Positions 23,758 through 35,411 of a stretch of DNA of 64,000 nucleotides are shown here, in pieces. Position 1 is the stretch's first letter. Each line of letters begins with the position of its first letter. The stretch lies in contig OY740767.1 in the NCBI GenBank assembly GCA_963513935.1, positions 81,704,060 through 81,768,059 on the forward strand, written 5' to 3'. The position numbers and the translations under genes are program-made. The notes under the pieces are model-generated. The model ran no database searches. It was given only the letters and a program-made list of their open reading frames with translations, and was not told where the DNA came from. The stretch comes from Aphrophora alni. Its lineage: Eukaryota; Arthropoda; Insecta; Hemiptera; Aphrophoridae.

Positions 23758-24990
23758 ACGTGCATGTCGCTGGCCCGGCCATGTCGGAATTTGTAAAAAC
23801 TAATTATGCCAAGATTTAGTACCTATTTCGTACTATTTAGTACCTCCAATCAAAAAATTAGTACCTCTTCCCTAACCGAGTAATCAAATTTTTTAAGGTG
23901 CTGGGCCAGCGACATGGCTCCCCGGCCATGATCGAATTTGAACTCAAAAATCACACCAAGATTTAGTACCTATTTCGTACTATTTTGTACTTCTAATAAA
24001 AAAATTTGTACCTCAAAAGGTAACCGAGATACAGCCCGTTAAAGGTAAAGGTCAATGACCTCTCTGCCCGGCCATGTCGGAATTTGTAAAAACTAATTAT
24101 GCCAAGATTTAGTATCTATTTCGTACTATTTAGTACCTCCAATTAAAAAATTAGTACCTCTTCCCTAACCGAGTAATCAAATTTTTTAAGGTGCCGGGCC
24201 AGCGACATGGCTCCCTGGCCATGATCGAATTTGAACTCAAAAATTACACCAAGATTTAGTACCTATTTCGTACTATTTTGTACTTCCAATAAAAAAATCT
24301 GTACCTCAAAAGGTAACCGAGATACAGCCCGTTAAAGGTAAAGGTCAATGACCTCTCTGCCCGGCCATGTCGGAATTTGTAAAAACTAATTATGCCAAGA
24401 TTTAGTACCTATTTCGTACTATTTAGTACCTCCAAACAAAAAATTAGTACCTCTTCCCTAACCGAGTAATCAAATTTTTTAAGGTGCCGGGCCGGTGACA
24501 TGGCTCCTCGGCCATGATCGAATTTGGACTCAAAAATTACACCAAGATTTAGTACCTATTTCGTACTATTTTGTACTTCCAATAAAAAAAATTTGTACCT
24601 CAAAAGGTAACCGAGATACAGCCCGTTAAAGGTAAAGGTCAGTGACCTCTCTGCCCGGCCATGTCGGAATTTGTAAAAAATAATTATGCCAAGATTTAGT
24701 ACCTATATTTCGTACTATTTAGTACCTCCTAACAAAAAATTAGTACCTCTTCCATAACCGAGTAATCAAATTTTTTAAGGTGCCGGGCCGGCGACATGGC
24801 TCCTCGGCCATGATCGAATTTGGACTCAAAAATTACACCAAGATTTAGTACCTATTTCGTACTATTTTGTACTTCCAATAAAAAAATTTGTACCTCAAAA
24901 GGTAACCGAGATACAGTCCGTTAAAGGTAAAGGTCAATGACCTCTCTGCCCGGCCATGTCGGAATTTGTAAAAAATAATAATGCCAAGAT
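23758..24990 (+). repeat. Left terminal inverted repeat: tandem array of ~294-bp units
   Basis: The word GCCCGGCCATGTCGG recurs at 23773, 24066, 24359, 24653 and 24948, spacings of 293-295 bp, giving four full units and a partial one. Each unit is itself a diverged dimer: two halves of about 147 bp share GGCCATG..CGAATTTG-like text and AAGATTTAGTACC followed by TATTTCGTACTATTT. The right end of the transposon carries about 1.3 units in inverse orientation. Confidence 0.93.
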
Positions 24991-25251
24991 TATATCCAAC
25001 TAATTTATTTGAACACATTTTTCAAATATATTTTGAAAAAACAATTTACTTTACAACAAAATTAAAAATTACAAAAATTAGTATTATTATAATCATATAA
25101 AAGAAAACTCTAGACGTTACATTTATAAGATTCAATGAGGTGCGAGTATTATTATTTTCAATTCTCACAGGTCTACACTTCAATTAGAAATAGAAAACAG
25201 CTTCAGAAATACATCAATAAATAAAAATTCTGAATAAGATTTCTCCAATCA

Positions 25252-25797
25252 ATAATTATAAAATAGATTTACATTGAAGCCTCTACAATACGCAAATTGT
25301 AATAATCAGCAATTTATCAAAATTACAACTTAATTATAAAATAGATTTAAATTGAAGCCTCTACAATACGCAAATTGTAATAATCAGCAAATTAACAAAA
25401 TTACAACTTAATTATAAAATAGATTTACATTGAAGCTTCTACAATATGCAAATTGTAATAATCAGCAAATTAACAAAATTACAACTTAATTATAAAATAG
25501 ATTTACATTGAAGCCTCTACAATACGCAAATTGTAATAATCAGCAAATTAACAAAATTACAACTTAATTATAAAATAGATTTACATTGAAGCCTCTACAA
25601 TACGCAAATTGTAATAATCAGCAAATTAACAAAATTACAACTTAATTATAAAATAGATTTACATTGAAGCTTCTACAATATGCAAATTGTAATAATCAGC
25701 AAATTAACAAAATTACAACTTAATTATAAAATAGATTTACATTGAAGCCTCTACAATACGCAAATTGTAATAATCAACAAATTAACAAAATTACAAC
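25252..25797. repeat. Tandem repeat, 78-bp unit, seven copies
   Basis: The word AGATTT inside TATAAAATAGATTT occurs at 25265, 25343, 25421, 25499, 25577, 25655 and 25733, an exact 78-bp period. Variants (AAGCCTCTACAATACG or AAGCTTCTACAATATG) alternate among units. The array lies just inside the left terminal repeat of the MULE-like element. Confidence 0.95.
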
Positions 25798-26889
25798 TTC
25801 CAATATTGAAAAAAAATGTACATTGAAACGAAAAACATTATCTAGTAGACTAGGTTATTTCTGATTAACCTCATAGAAGGCCAATATCTTCGATATATAG
25901 AAGGCCACCTCATCTCCTAGCGATTTCAAAGTCTTTAAATGTTTTATAATGTTCGTCAAATGCCAGCTCTACTCGTGAGTCACAGAACGTGAAACTGAAA
26001 ATAGAATATAAATACAGTATTAGATATGTTATAGATATTATTATATTACATGATTTTCCATGTTTTGGTAACAGGAATGTAACTTTCCATCCAATGATTT
26101 TTTGAAGTTATTAGGTTAATGTGGCAGACAGTGGTTATTGCTAAGTGTGCTAATAGGCTAACCAAATCTAAAACCAACAATCTAAAAGTTATTGACGTTC
26201 AAAGATTTCAAATGGTCGTCAACTTTGAAATTCGAGTCGCTCAGTCTCAATTTTTTTTCAAGTTTTTCTTCATCCCTTTAACCGTCATACTGAATTTCAA
26301 GTTCATCCGATTAGTGGTTCTCATTCAAAAAAATAATTAAATAAAGATACGAAATGGCAACTGCACGGTTCACGAAGGTGAGTTGCGGGTTGGAAATGTA
26401 ATATTCCGGATCGGTTTCACCTCGAGAACAATACCTAGAAGTATTATGCAATAGTTACGGGACATTGTATATAATTATATAAACGGGCAAAACGGCTATA
26501 TACAGGGTTTCCATAAAAGAATTCCGGGGTTTTGCTCAAATAAAAAATACTACTCTTCAGTGATTTCCAAAAGTTTTCAAAGGATGGATTTTTCCCTTTT
26601 TGAATGAGAATATTTTAAAATCATTTCTTGAGCGCTTTACGTGTTCACTCAGTTGAGTAGTGAGTGCTCGGGATTGCCATTTTTAATGTAAGAACATTTT
26701 AATTTGTAGAACAAGCAGCTGACACTCACTGCTTCCTGATTTTTAGCACTTCCCGATTGTTCGGAACCCGCCTAATCCGGTAAGTCCAATTCATCAATCA
26801 ACATAATCCACTGATTACCCACGCACAAATATTCAACTAATGTGGGATTCACCTTCAGAAAAAAAGGAAATATTAGAACTTACCATTGA
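25798..26889. other. Transposon interior, non-coding
   Basis: Non-coding part of the MULE-like element downstream of its gene. No poly(A) signal is clearly placed. A phrase ACAGGGTTTCCATAAAAG near 26504 resembles transposon-end text but has no partner. Confidence 0.4.
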
Positions 26890-27123
26890 TTAAATTGTAT
26901 AGATCAGAATCTGACAAGGCACTGATTTGCTTGGTGAGACGCAAATCTTTGAATCTTTGGTATCGTCATACAGTTCCCAAGTATCATTGCACCTTCTTAC
27001 ATAAGCCACATAATGACCAATGTTAGTGATGCTTGATGTCTTTCCACAGAATCCCAGAAAACCTCGTAAAGTATATTCAATGCTGTTCAATGTCATTACA
27101 AAGGGTGGATCACAAGGCTTTGT
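26890..27123 (-). CDS. MULE-encoded USP-type peptidase, last exon (His box)
   Basis: Terminal exon of the transposon gene. The minus-strand acceptor ttttacag ends at 27124 and the stop TAA is at 26890-26892. It joins the preceding exon in phase 0. The protein reads YTLRGFLGF..GK, GHYVAYVRR and WELYDDT. In ubiquitin-specific proteases (peptidase family C19) the GHYVAY block holds the catalytic His and the Trp/Asp-Asp phrase supplies the third catalytic residue. All are present here. It ends about 40 residues later, as USP domains do. This exon has no frame break. Confidence 0.85.
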   Translation of the reverse strand, partial: TKPCDPPFVMTLNSIEYTLRGFLGFCGKTSSITNIGHYVAYVRRCNDTWELYDDTKDSKICVSPSKSVPCQILIYTI

Positions 27124-27275
27124 CTGTAAAAGGTGATAGATAAAATAAAAGTTACGGAACAGCCTGTATATTATCTTAAATAATTTATGAACATCGTTGT
27201 GAAATTTTTATATCCCAATACCCTCAATGAAAATAAAGTATAGAAAGAGTAATTATATTGAGTGACTTTACTCAC

Positions 27276-29884
27276 CTTATATTCTTGAAGAACGTCACTT
27301 TCCATATCCGTGTTTGAGATGTCAACGACTTCTATTATTATATAATTATCATGAAGTTATTTGCTCTTGGTTATTTGCACTCCTCCACATTCCTTACAAC
27401 TTCCAATTTCTTCTTCTAGTATCTCAGACAATTTTATCTTTAATTGTTCCTGGTATAGTTCTGGTTTTGTCCCCGTTAAGCAGATTGACATGCAATGGCG
27501 TTTTGTTAAATTGACTTTTTTGCAACTATTGCAAATGGTTTGCTCTATTACCGCTGGTTGTTCGTGTAAAACTTTCCGATATATTTCTGCTGCAGTACTT
27601 TCTGTACTCACCAGAACACAATTTCCAGGCATTGGTTCACATCTTGGAGATGTGGGTAGCAGTATTTCTAGCCGCCTTCTGTATGTTGAAGTGCTAACGC
27701 CCTGGGTCGTTAGAATACAGCACAATTCAAAAAAAGGATTAGTTATGGATTCATTTTGCATTTTTTTCAGTAATGCTTGGAATGCATTGCTGTCATTGTA
27801 CGCACATGAAAAAACTTGACAAAAGCTATCAAAAGCACACGTGTTTGATAACACTATCTTCTCTTCTGTCATCACATTCGGTTTAATAGGTTTTATCTCG
27901 CTAGACCTATTTCCATTTTTCAAAAGGCCTACAGTTCTCGGACCCTTGTCTTCAATTTTAACATTTGCAAAATCGGGTTGCCGGATAAGATAAGATCTTA
28001 TATTAGTCCTTTTTCTCGCTGTTATATTTTTGAAGTGTGATTTTGATTTAGATGTGGTTTTATTCACATTTTTAATAGGGGAGTATCCCAATCCCCCCCC
28101 AATTTTCCCTTGTGACATCTTCGCTACCGGTACTGTTGTAGCACCTTAAACATATACGCTTTTGCCCATAGCCCTCTTCCTCGTCACTATCAAGAGGTCT
28201 GGAGCAAAACTCAAAGATAATATGTACTGGTTTCTTGCACTTGATGCATCTATGCCCTCCTCCCGGCAAGTTCCCTTTCAAACATTCGGGGCATTCTCGG
28301 TCTTTTTCTGATCCTCGCTGTTTGTCATGATCATCTGCTGGTTTCTCTATTATTGGTTTTTCTGTGGATTGTTCTATTGTGTGAATTTCTGTGGATTGTT
28401 CTATTGTGTGGATTTCTGTGGATTGTTCATTTGTGGTAATAGCGGTATGGCGATGTGCGGCAACTGCTAATTTTAATTGTCCCTCAATACCATTAATATG
28501 TTTCATGAGAAACCGTCCACTCTTAATGGAAGTTTATTGCGGAACAGAACATTTTTGATTACATTAAAGTAACTTTCTACTCCTGCAGAGCTTGCTGTAT
28601 CAATCTCGGTTTCAAAAAACGGGCACATTATATTTGAGATAAATGGTAAATCTTGGATGAAATTCAATAGGTTTTTGATTATCTCCGGACAAAACAGCGC
28701 GTTGTAGTGCTCTCCTTTCACGGCTTTTTGTCCTCTGGCGTCGTGAAGAATGCTCGCAGCCCACAAATAAAATTTATTTTTCCCCTGATTATGACCATCG
28801 GCTGAGCCTGTCAAGTAGGTTTCTGATATGTCTGGATCATTAATCAAAGTTCCATCGAAGTCTACATTGCTGATGATTTCTTTGAGAAATTTTCGAGCGG
28901 CCTCTGACGGGGTGTCAGCTTGCGAAATTGTGTCGTCCTCTTCCATCCTCTTCCCGACGGTGGTGCTTTCACAAGGAATGAAGAGAGCCTTCAAAATTCT
29001 TCTAATGAGATCGATGTCATCAGCTTTCAGAATTTGAACGATAGCTCTGATGTAGAAGTTTTTCACTCCAGAAGTCATGTTTCTCACTGGTTTCCATGTA
29101 ATAATATTTTTAATCAAATGAGCAATGTCGCACCTCAAAAATGTTGTGGGGAGTGCATTCTTACTGCTCTCAAAAAAAAAGAACTCCAAAGCATTTGTTT
29201 ATATAATCTGTCAAATCACTGCAGCTTCCAAGAGATTTTATAACTCCTGACATAAGAGCTTTCGATCTGTCACATACAATGACATCTGGCACTGGTGCTC
29301 CAGCTCTTTTCCAATCTTCCAACCAACATAATATTGCCAAATTATCGTGCCTTTCTGACAAAATTTGAGTTACGGGAAATGTTGTCTCGCCGACACAGAC
29401 TGCCTGATACAAGAAAATGTTATCAGATTTATTCTGGAATGGCCGATGAAGTTTTTTTACGACACCGCCTGTGGCGTCTATTAATAACGTAGTTTTTTTG
29501 TGTTTGGCCACTTATCTGTAGCAGTTCAACTGCGAAGGGGTCCAATAATGGACAAAAAACTTATCAACCCCTATGTTGTGAATACTTTGATTGAAGGGAA
29601 TTGTATATTTCACCTTCAGAATACCGTCGACCTCTTGTCTGTCTATTCGCTCCTCTGCTTTTGCTTTATATTTCATGCAGCGCAAAGCATTTGCCGTTGG
29701 AATGTGTGGAGGTTCATCGTCACCATACTGCATCAAGTTATTAGCTAATTTTGTACGATATCCTCCAGCTGTGTATAATTTGAGTGCAGATCTAGCCGTT
29801 TCTTTTGCGACACCTTTCAGCATACGTTTTCCTTGTGCTTTGATACAAGCGTCTTTCGACGTATATTTACATCTTAAAATTGCT
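27276..29884 (-). pseudogene. MULE-like transposase + zinc finger + USP Cys box, large exon
   Basis: Acceptor ttttcag ends at 29885; donor gtgagt starts at 27275. Order of parts: LLIDATGG (first Asp, about residue 351), VIVCDRSKA (second Asp, about 420), LRCDIAHLIKNI (MULE-type C/H block), AGVESYFN (Glu, about 650), then a Cys-rich segment with CPECLKG, HRCIKC and RICLRCY, and a USP domain starting NTCAFDSFCQ (catalytic Cys, about 897) with CxxC pairs CNSC and CKEC as in the USP fingers. Breaks: TAA 29512-29514; a one-base frame change at the nine-base run 29172-29180; one near 28510-28512; one at the eight-base run 28093-28100; TAA 27357-27359. Between breaks the protein is well preserved. 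Confidence 0.82.
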
Positions 29885-30015
29885 CTGAAAATTACAAAAA
29901 TAAATTAGAAAAAACTCTAAAAATTACAAAAATAAATTAGAACAATTCTTCATAAACATTACATTGGAATATTACTAAACTTTTCCAAGTATTAGGGTTT
30001 CGAAAAAGTACCTAC

Positions 30016-30355
30016 CTTTCTCCCTCTGCTGGTGCATTGTGGATGTATCCAACAAAGATTCCTTTGCAGTTTTTGCATGTACCGACAATTTTTACGTAAA
30101 ACTTGTCAGTTTCCGAAATTATGGCTCTCTTATAAACCAAACAGCAACTCTTCTTTGATATTAACCAGAAATGCTCATTAACAATGTGTGTCCATACATT
30201 TGATGCTAAAGACTTGTATTTTTTCTGCTCCCTTTGATTTTTCCTCTTATAATAAATACCCCTTGGAGCCATGTCTGACCATTCTTTAGATGATAGAGTG
30301 ATGTCAAATTTATCTGTATTTCCAACAACTCCATTCGAAGAATCGCTATCAACAT
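30016..30355 (-). CDS. MULE-like transposase gene, exon 2
   Basis: Acceptor ttacttacag ends at 30356 and donor gtaggt starts at 30015. Phase agrees on both sides: one base comes from exon 1 and two bases are passed to exon 3, giving EGER then AILRC. The exon encodes about 113 residues including LSSKEWSDMAPRG, WTHIVNEHFWLI and a C-x2-C followed downstream by His (CKNCKGIFVGYIHN). This looks like a FLYWCH- or WRKY-related DNA-binding fold of the type found at the N terminus of MULE transposases, though that assignment is inference. No breaks. Confidence 0.8.
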
Positions 30356-32047
30356 CTGTAAGTAAATAAACACGATTTGGACAGTAAAAATAATGTAAGC
30401 CTACCCGAATCGAAACAAATTTATTGTAAACTGTGTAGGACTATATTTGCTATATAATGAAATCTATATTAAGAAAATTTCTCAATATTGAAAAAATAAT
30501 AGTGCAACAATACTAATTGCAATATAACTTTAAATAATATATTTAAAATGAGATACGTCTTTAATAACAAGTAATCCAGTTATTATATTGAATTTTGCAC
30601 AAAGCTTTGAAAACGTGTCATAAAATCTTTTCTCTACTTGAATCAGGTATGTGACAATAAGTACATTTTTTGACCCTATAGAAAACTATTAAAAAACTTC
30701 AATACTATTAACATTATTATTACTGCAGATGGTATTTTCAATAATGTCTCTTACTCATTCTAGAGAAAACAATATTTTAATAATATACAAAGTGCTCCGT
30801 AACTCTTTGAGACTACTTCTCATGCTCTCATAAAAATTAATGGAAAATCCAAAGAGCTCAGAAATACTTCTTTACAGAGATATAGAAACTGCTAGATCCT
30901 CTAATTAGGAGCTAAAATTAATAGGATTCATAAAAGTAACGAAAAATGCAATAAAACATGTTAGTCTGTATCTACCATAATCTAGAAAATAGCGATAAAA
31001 ACGCGATTTTTTAAAGTTTGAATTGGATAACATTGTTAATTGTTGATAAACCACCTTTTTGGAACAACACAACTTGTATTTAACTTACTCGTCTAAATAT
31101 AATTTTGAAGATAAAATAAGGAATCTGGAAGTTTCTGTAAAAGTAAATTGGTAGAACTAGCGGCCAACTTCCGCCATATTTATTCCTGTAACGAAGCGTT
31201 TCTGAACTTTCTTTACTTTATTTGAGAAGAAGAAGCCTGAGTAGTATTCTCGGATAGTTAAGGGACAACACGTGTATATCTGAAGGAATTGTTGGTAGTT
31301 GAAAGTTTGAATCCGAGGCCCTTTAAAAAAAACGAGCTTATTTTTTAGAATATCTCAATAATTATGGTACCTAGTTACAGATTGCTAACCAGCTTTATTC
31401 GATTTATGAGCTTATTTTGCATAAAATCTATCAATGCAGTAGCTATAAAATGGAATTTTTAGGCTTCTGTTTATAAAACTTTTCCGGCAACTTCTATCAA
31501 AGTGATATTTTTAAGTGAGAGAAACGGAGAAATAAATTTGAAAATATTCAAATTTAACCAAAAATTATACATAAAAAAAACATGAATGATTCCATATACA
31601 GGCAATGTATAGAAATTTATCATTCTAAAAATTATTACAACTACATTATGTATAATGCATTATGGACTTGTTCCAAATCTAGAAGAAAAATATGCATTTT
31701 CAGGATAAACAGCTAGGAAGAATTACTATGAATATTTAAAAAATTACCAGTACATATGATCTTTCATACTTTTTTAAACATTCAGACGAAAAATACTAGT
31801 GTCTTATAAAGAAGGTTTGGGGTCATCATCCAGAAATTAAAGAAACAGGATTTTAATGCTGCATTTTGAACGTTTATATTTATGAATGAGCTACAATATT
31901 AATCTACATAATGAGTCTGTGGATTTTATATAATATCCAGAATATCTTGGGCTGGTCCGGGATCACCCGTCTACCGTCCCACCAATTGAAAAAAAAATAG
32001 TTAATAATAAAAATTAAAATATTAACAGTGCTCTCACTCAATCTTAC

Positions 32048-32351
32048 CTTCCACTGAAGTTACTTCTGAACTGCTAACTTCTGCTGTCTTATGCTGCTCG
32101 TCTTCTTCTTCTTCTTCAAATACATCTTGTAGACCCCACTCATTGTGCTTCAACTGGGCAATTTTATTTTTACGAATAAAAAGATTAATAGCTTTCGGTG
32201 TCATACGCGAATTTAAACTACTCGATATTTCAATGAAAACAGGGTGCGTCGGTGGCACAATTCGACCATCAATAAAAATTCTTGTTTTAAAGAGTGAGAC
32301 CGCATCACATACCTCCTCAGGGTTTACTTTCGGAGGTCTACCGCGCTTCAT
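32048..32351 (-). CDS. MULE-like transposase gene, exon 1
   Basis: The start codon at 32351 opens MKRGRPPKVNPEEVCDAVS. GRPPK is an AT-hook-like DNA-binding tripeptide context. The exon ends with an acidic run (EEEEEDE) and SSEVTSVE before donor gtaagat at 32047. It passes one base to exon 2, completing an Asp codon. The N terminus is plausibly complete because no upstream in-frame extension or acceptor is evident. The 1.7-kb first intron (30356-32047) contains nothing recognised. Confidence 0.75.
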
Positions 32352-32959
32352 TTTACAAGAGACACTAATAGAAGAATCTATTATAAATTAGACCTGATCA
32401 ATTGCTAGCGAACTCCGAACTCAACGTGAGGACAGTAAAACTGAGAATGAGTGAAAATAGTGATCATTAGAGCGACGAAACCTGGTGTCAATTAAAAAAA
32501 ATTCAGATACCTGGAATTTTATGATTTATTACTTAGTTAAAAGAGAAACAGGCCCAAACTAGAGAAAAAGCACTTTCCAGGAAAACAATAGACTATCCAA
32601 GAAATGGCCTTCAAAAGATCAAAGCACATCCACCATTAAATGCCCAACACATACTAGGCCAACAACTGACCTATAGTAATAGCAAAGCGGGAGCACCGAT
32701 GGAGGCAAGGTCAAGTCCCCTCGCACGCACGCACCCTCACACTCTGCGCGCAAAGGATTTGGACCGCCCTTCCTTCCAACCCTATAAGTCACCTAGTCTA
32801 TCGAACATTAATTTTGTTATACTTAAATTTATTTAAATATAATTATGTATACAGATTCTACATAACATTTCATGAAAAATGATACCAAACATAATATGAA
32901 TATTTACTCTATTAGACCTTAGATCACAATACAATGATAGTTAAATTAACAAAGTACTG

Positions 32960-33200
32960 GCAAAATGATTCGTGGAAAAAAGCGGCCCATCAAAAGTTTT
33001 TTGGGTGTATGTCTGCTATACCGACGGGTGCCAATGCCGCGGTGTTTTTATGCCGCCGACAATGGGATACCGCTATCGACAAAGTCGTTTGATATCGCCG
33101 CCGCTTTGGTGATTCAATTACAATTTATTTTCGGAAACTCTCATCCAACCAGTAGACTACGATGGTTAATCCAAGGCCGGTTAACAGAGGTTCTACTGTA
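32960..33200. mobile_element. Pogo/Tigger-like transposon end (remnant)
   Basis: Read on the minus strand from 33198, the text CAGTAGAACCTCTGTTAACC, followed by GGCCTTGGATTAACC, matches the style of pogo/Tigger terminal repeats, and it abuts a TA at 33199-33200, the usual target. No matching opposite end or transposase is found nearby. The 150 bp next to it are unusually GC-rich. It sits inside the MULE-like element. Confidence 0.45.
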
Positions 33201-33510
33201 CTATAGGCCCGATGACACAAACCAAAACACATGAGACAAAAACCAAAACATTCAACAAAAACATTCCTTCGGCCAAGCAGAACAAAGCAGGAAGGTCGAA
33301 TCAACTTTCTCCAGACAACCCCTTACAACTCTCAAATTATAGGGGAAAAACCTGACAGCATGGCCACCAAGTTATTAACTACAAACTACGTGAAGTCAAT
33401 AATTATACGAAATAAAAAGTTCGTCAATAAAATAGTAAAATATAGGTACTAAATATTGGAATAATTAGTGGAGATCCAATAGAAATCCGGTATCCGGGCA
33501 TTTTTTTCCT

Positions 33511-33558
33511 ATCCGGTATTCGGCCGGATAATTATTAGTATCCGGCCGAATATCGGAT
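33511..33558. repeat. 20-bp-arm hairpin of GGCCGGATA type
   Basis: ATCCGGTATTCGGCCGGATA at 33511-33530 is inverted at 33539-33558 with one mismatch and an 8-base loop. It is GC-rich in an AT-rich setting and occurs inside the MULE-like element. Confidence 0.85.
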
Positions 33559-34191
33559 ATGTAATCTCTATAATTATATATTATGCAATAGAGATAATAT
33601 ATTATATATTGTAATATAATAATTATTATATAATAGAGATTACATATACATCTCATAATACATATAAATCTACATATAAAAACTAGAAATATAATCATTT
33701 ATCCATGAACTTTGTTCCAGGTTAGTCCATCTAAAAATGAAGGACTAGATTGACTGATTAGTGCTTTCTTTTCTGTTCTGTTACTTTCAATTTGGGGAAT
33801 ATCATTCAATAACAATAACAGCCCATACGGCCATAATTAATCAAAGTATAAAAGTCCTAAAGAGGGTTATAATTATACACCAACATTTCACTATTGAATT
33901 CTACTGTCACATAATAATAATACTACTACAGCATTTTGCTACAAAAATAATACTTAATTAGCAGTCAAATTATATTATTATTATTATTATTATTTCAATA
34001 AAATCAAATAAAAATAATGATTATAAAAATACAAACAATAAAAAGACAAATATATAAATAGGCCCTACAATGGTTCTGAGGATAGTAGTTCATCATTAAT
34101 TAATTTTATAGCATGAGGAAAATAGACTATGTATAATTCTACATGTCATTAATGCTTGAAATAAAATTTCTCAAATGTTTTCATTGAAGGT

Positions 34192-34573
34192 ATGAAATAG
34201 TACGAAATAGGTACTAAATCTTGGCATAATTAGTTTTTACAAATTCCGACATGGCCGGGCAGAGAGGTAATTGACCTTTACCTTTAACGGGCTGCATCTC
34301 GGTTACCTTTTGAGGTACGGTACAATTTTTTTTATTGGAAGTACAAAATAGTACGAAATAGGTACTAAATCTTGGTGTAATTTTTGAGTTCAAATTCGAT
34401 CATGGCCGGGGAGCCATGTCGCTGGCCTGGCACCTTAAAAAATTTGATTACTCGGTTAGGGAAGAGGTATTAATTTTTTGATTGGAGGTACTAAATAGTA
34501 CGAAATAGGTACTAAATCTTGGCATAATTAGTTTTTACAAATTCCGACATGGCCGGGCCAGCGACATTCACGT
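34192..34573 (-). repeat. Right terminal inverted repeat of the MULE-like element
   Basis: This is the inverse complement of the left-end units, about 1.3 units long. It reads inward from ACGTGAATGTCGCTGG at 34573 and ends near 34192 within a GTACTATTTCxTACC block. Differences from the left copy are scattered single bases. Confidence 0.9.
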
Positions 34574-34582
34574 CCTCCAGGC

Positions 34583-35411
34583 AGTGAGTTTTATAGACTT
34601 CAAAAAGGAAAATACGTATGTCGGTACATATATTAATCTATTCTTTACGTGTCCCATCTATTTTTCCTTATCTAAATGATAATATACATTTTGGGAAATT
34701 TCTATTGTCAAGATATTATGAACGTCATAAATAAGAAACTTTTCGGAGAAACCAATAATTGATTAAAAATCACATCACGACCACACACAAATGGATGAGG
34801 AAATTGCATATGAAAACACTTCAAGTTCCATCATTTATTTTTATTGAACGTAGACTACTTCCTGCAAATGATTTGACATTTCACGACCTTATCATCCGGC
34901 GTAGGCCTAACCATTGCAATTTACTTTATGTGCTGACTATATGTAGAATGTACGACAGACATTGTGGAGTCTATCCAAGACAACTTGTATTGCCGAGGAC
35001 ATTCCCATCAACTTGTTGTAGGCTATTACAACCATTTCACATCTGCATATTTGTTATAGGACGGAGTTTTCAACTTGACTGCAAAGTAAAGTTCAAATGG
35101 TACTAGCACAACATAATATTCAGCATATAAGAAAAATAGAGATATAAGTCAAAGAACATTAATAAAAGACTAAGAAAATTATTTTATTAATTCAAATTTG
35201 ATTCATTGTAAGTTTTGCTATATAATATTAATAAAAGTTTAATTTATTGTAAAATGACACTCCAACTTGAAACTATTTATTTGTAATAAAAATATAACAA
35301 TTAAAGTTGAACATTTAAATTTATTGTAAATTTGGCACCTCAACGTTAAAACTAAAACATTATCAAGTTATCAAGCACTCCAACGTAAGGTTAAACAATT
35401 TCAAGTAATTG
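34583..35411. other. Intergenic stretch
   Basis: A 115-codon open frame (34759-35106) has no recognisable motif, splice context or homology I can name. It is treated as accidental. Nothing else is seen. Confidence 0.4.

Larger units (their letters stand above)
23758..34573 (-). mobile_element. MULE-like DNA transposon, 10.8 kb, carrying a transposase-USP gene
   Basis: Identical 9-bp direct repeats CCTCCAGGC (23749-23757 and 34574-34582) flank a segment whose ends are inverted copies of one another. Both start ACGTG, then C or A, then ATGTCGCTGGCCCGG, and the match continues for hundreds of bases. A 9-bp duplication is typical of Mutator-like elements. The right terminal repeat is about 382 bp (34192-34573). 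The left is about 1.23 kb (23758-24990) because it is amplified in tandem. The only sizeable gene inside is the four-exon minus-strand gene at 26890-32351. Other contents are a 78-bp tandem array, a hairpin and a pogo-like end. Exact inner limits of the terminal repeats are approximate. Confidence 0.85.

Noticed and set aside
27314..29908. Plus-strand open frames over 27.3-29.9 kb
   Set aside because: Shadows of the minus-strand transposase-USP gene, whose motifs and splice phases are on the other strand.
34759..35106. 115-codon plus-strand open frame
   Set aside because: No recognisable domain on either strand and no splice context.
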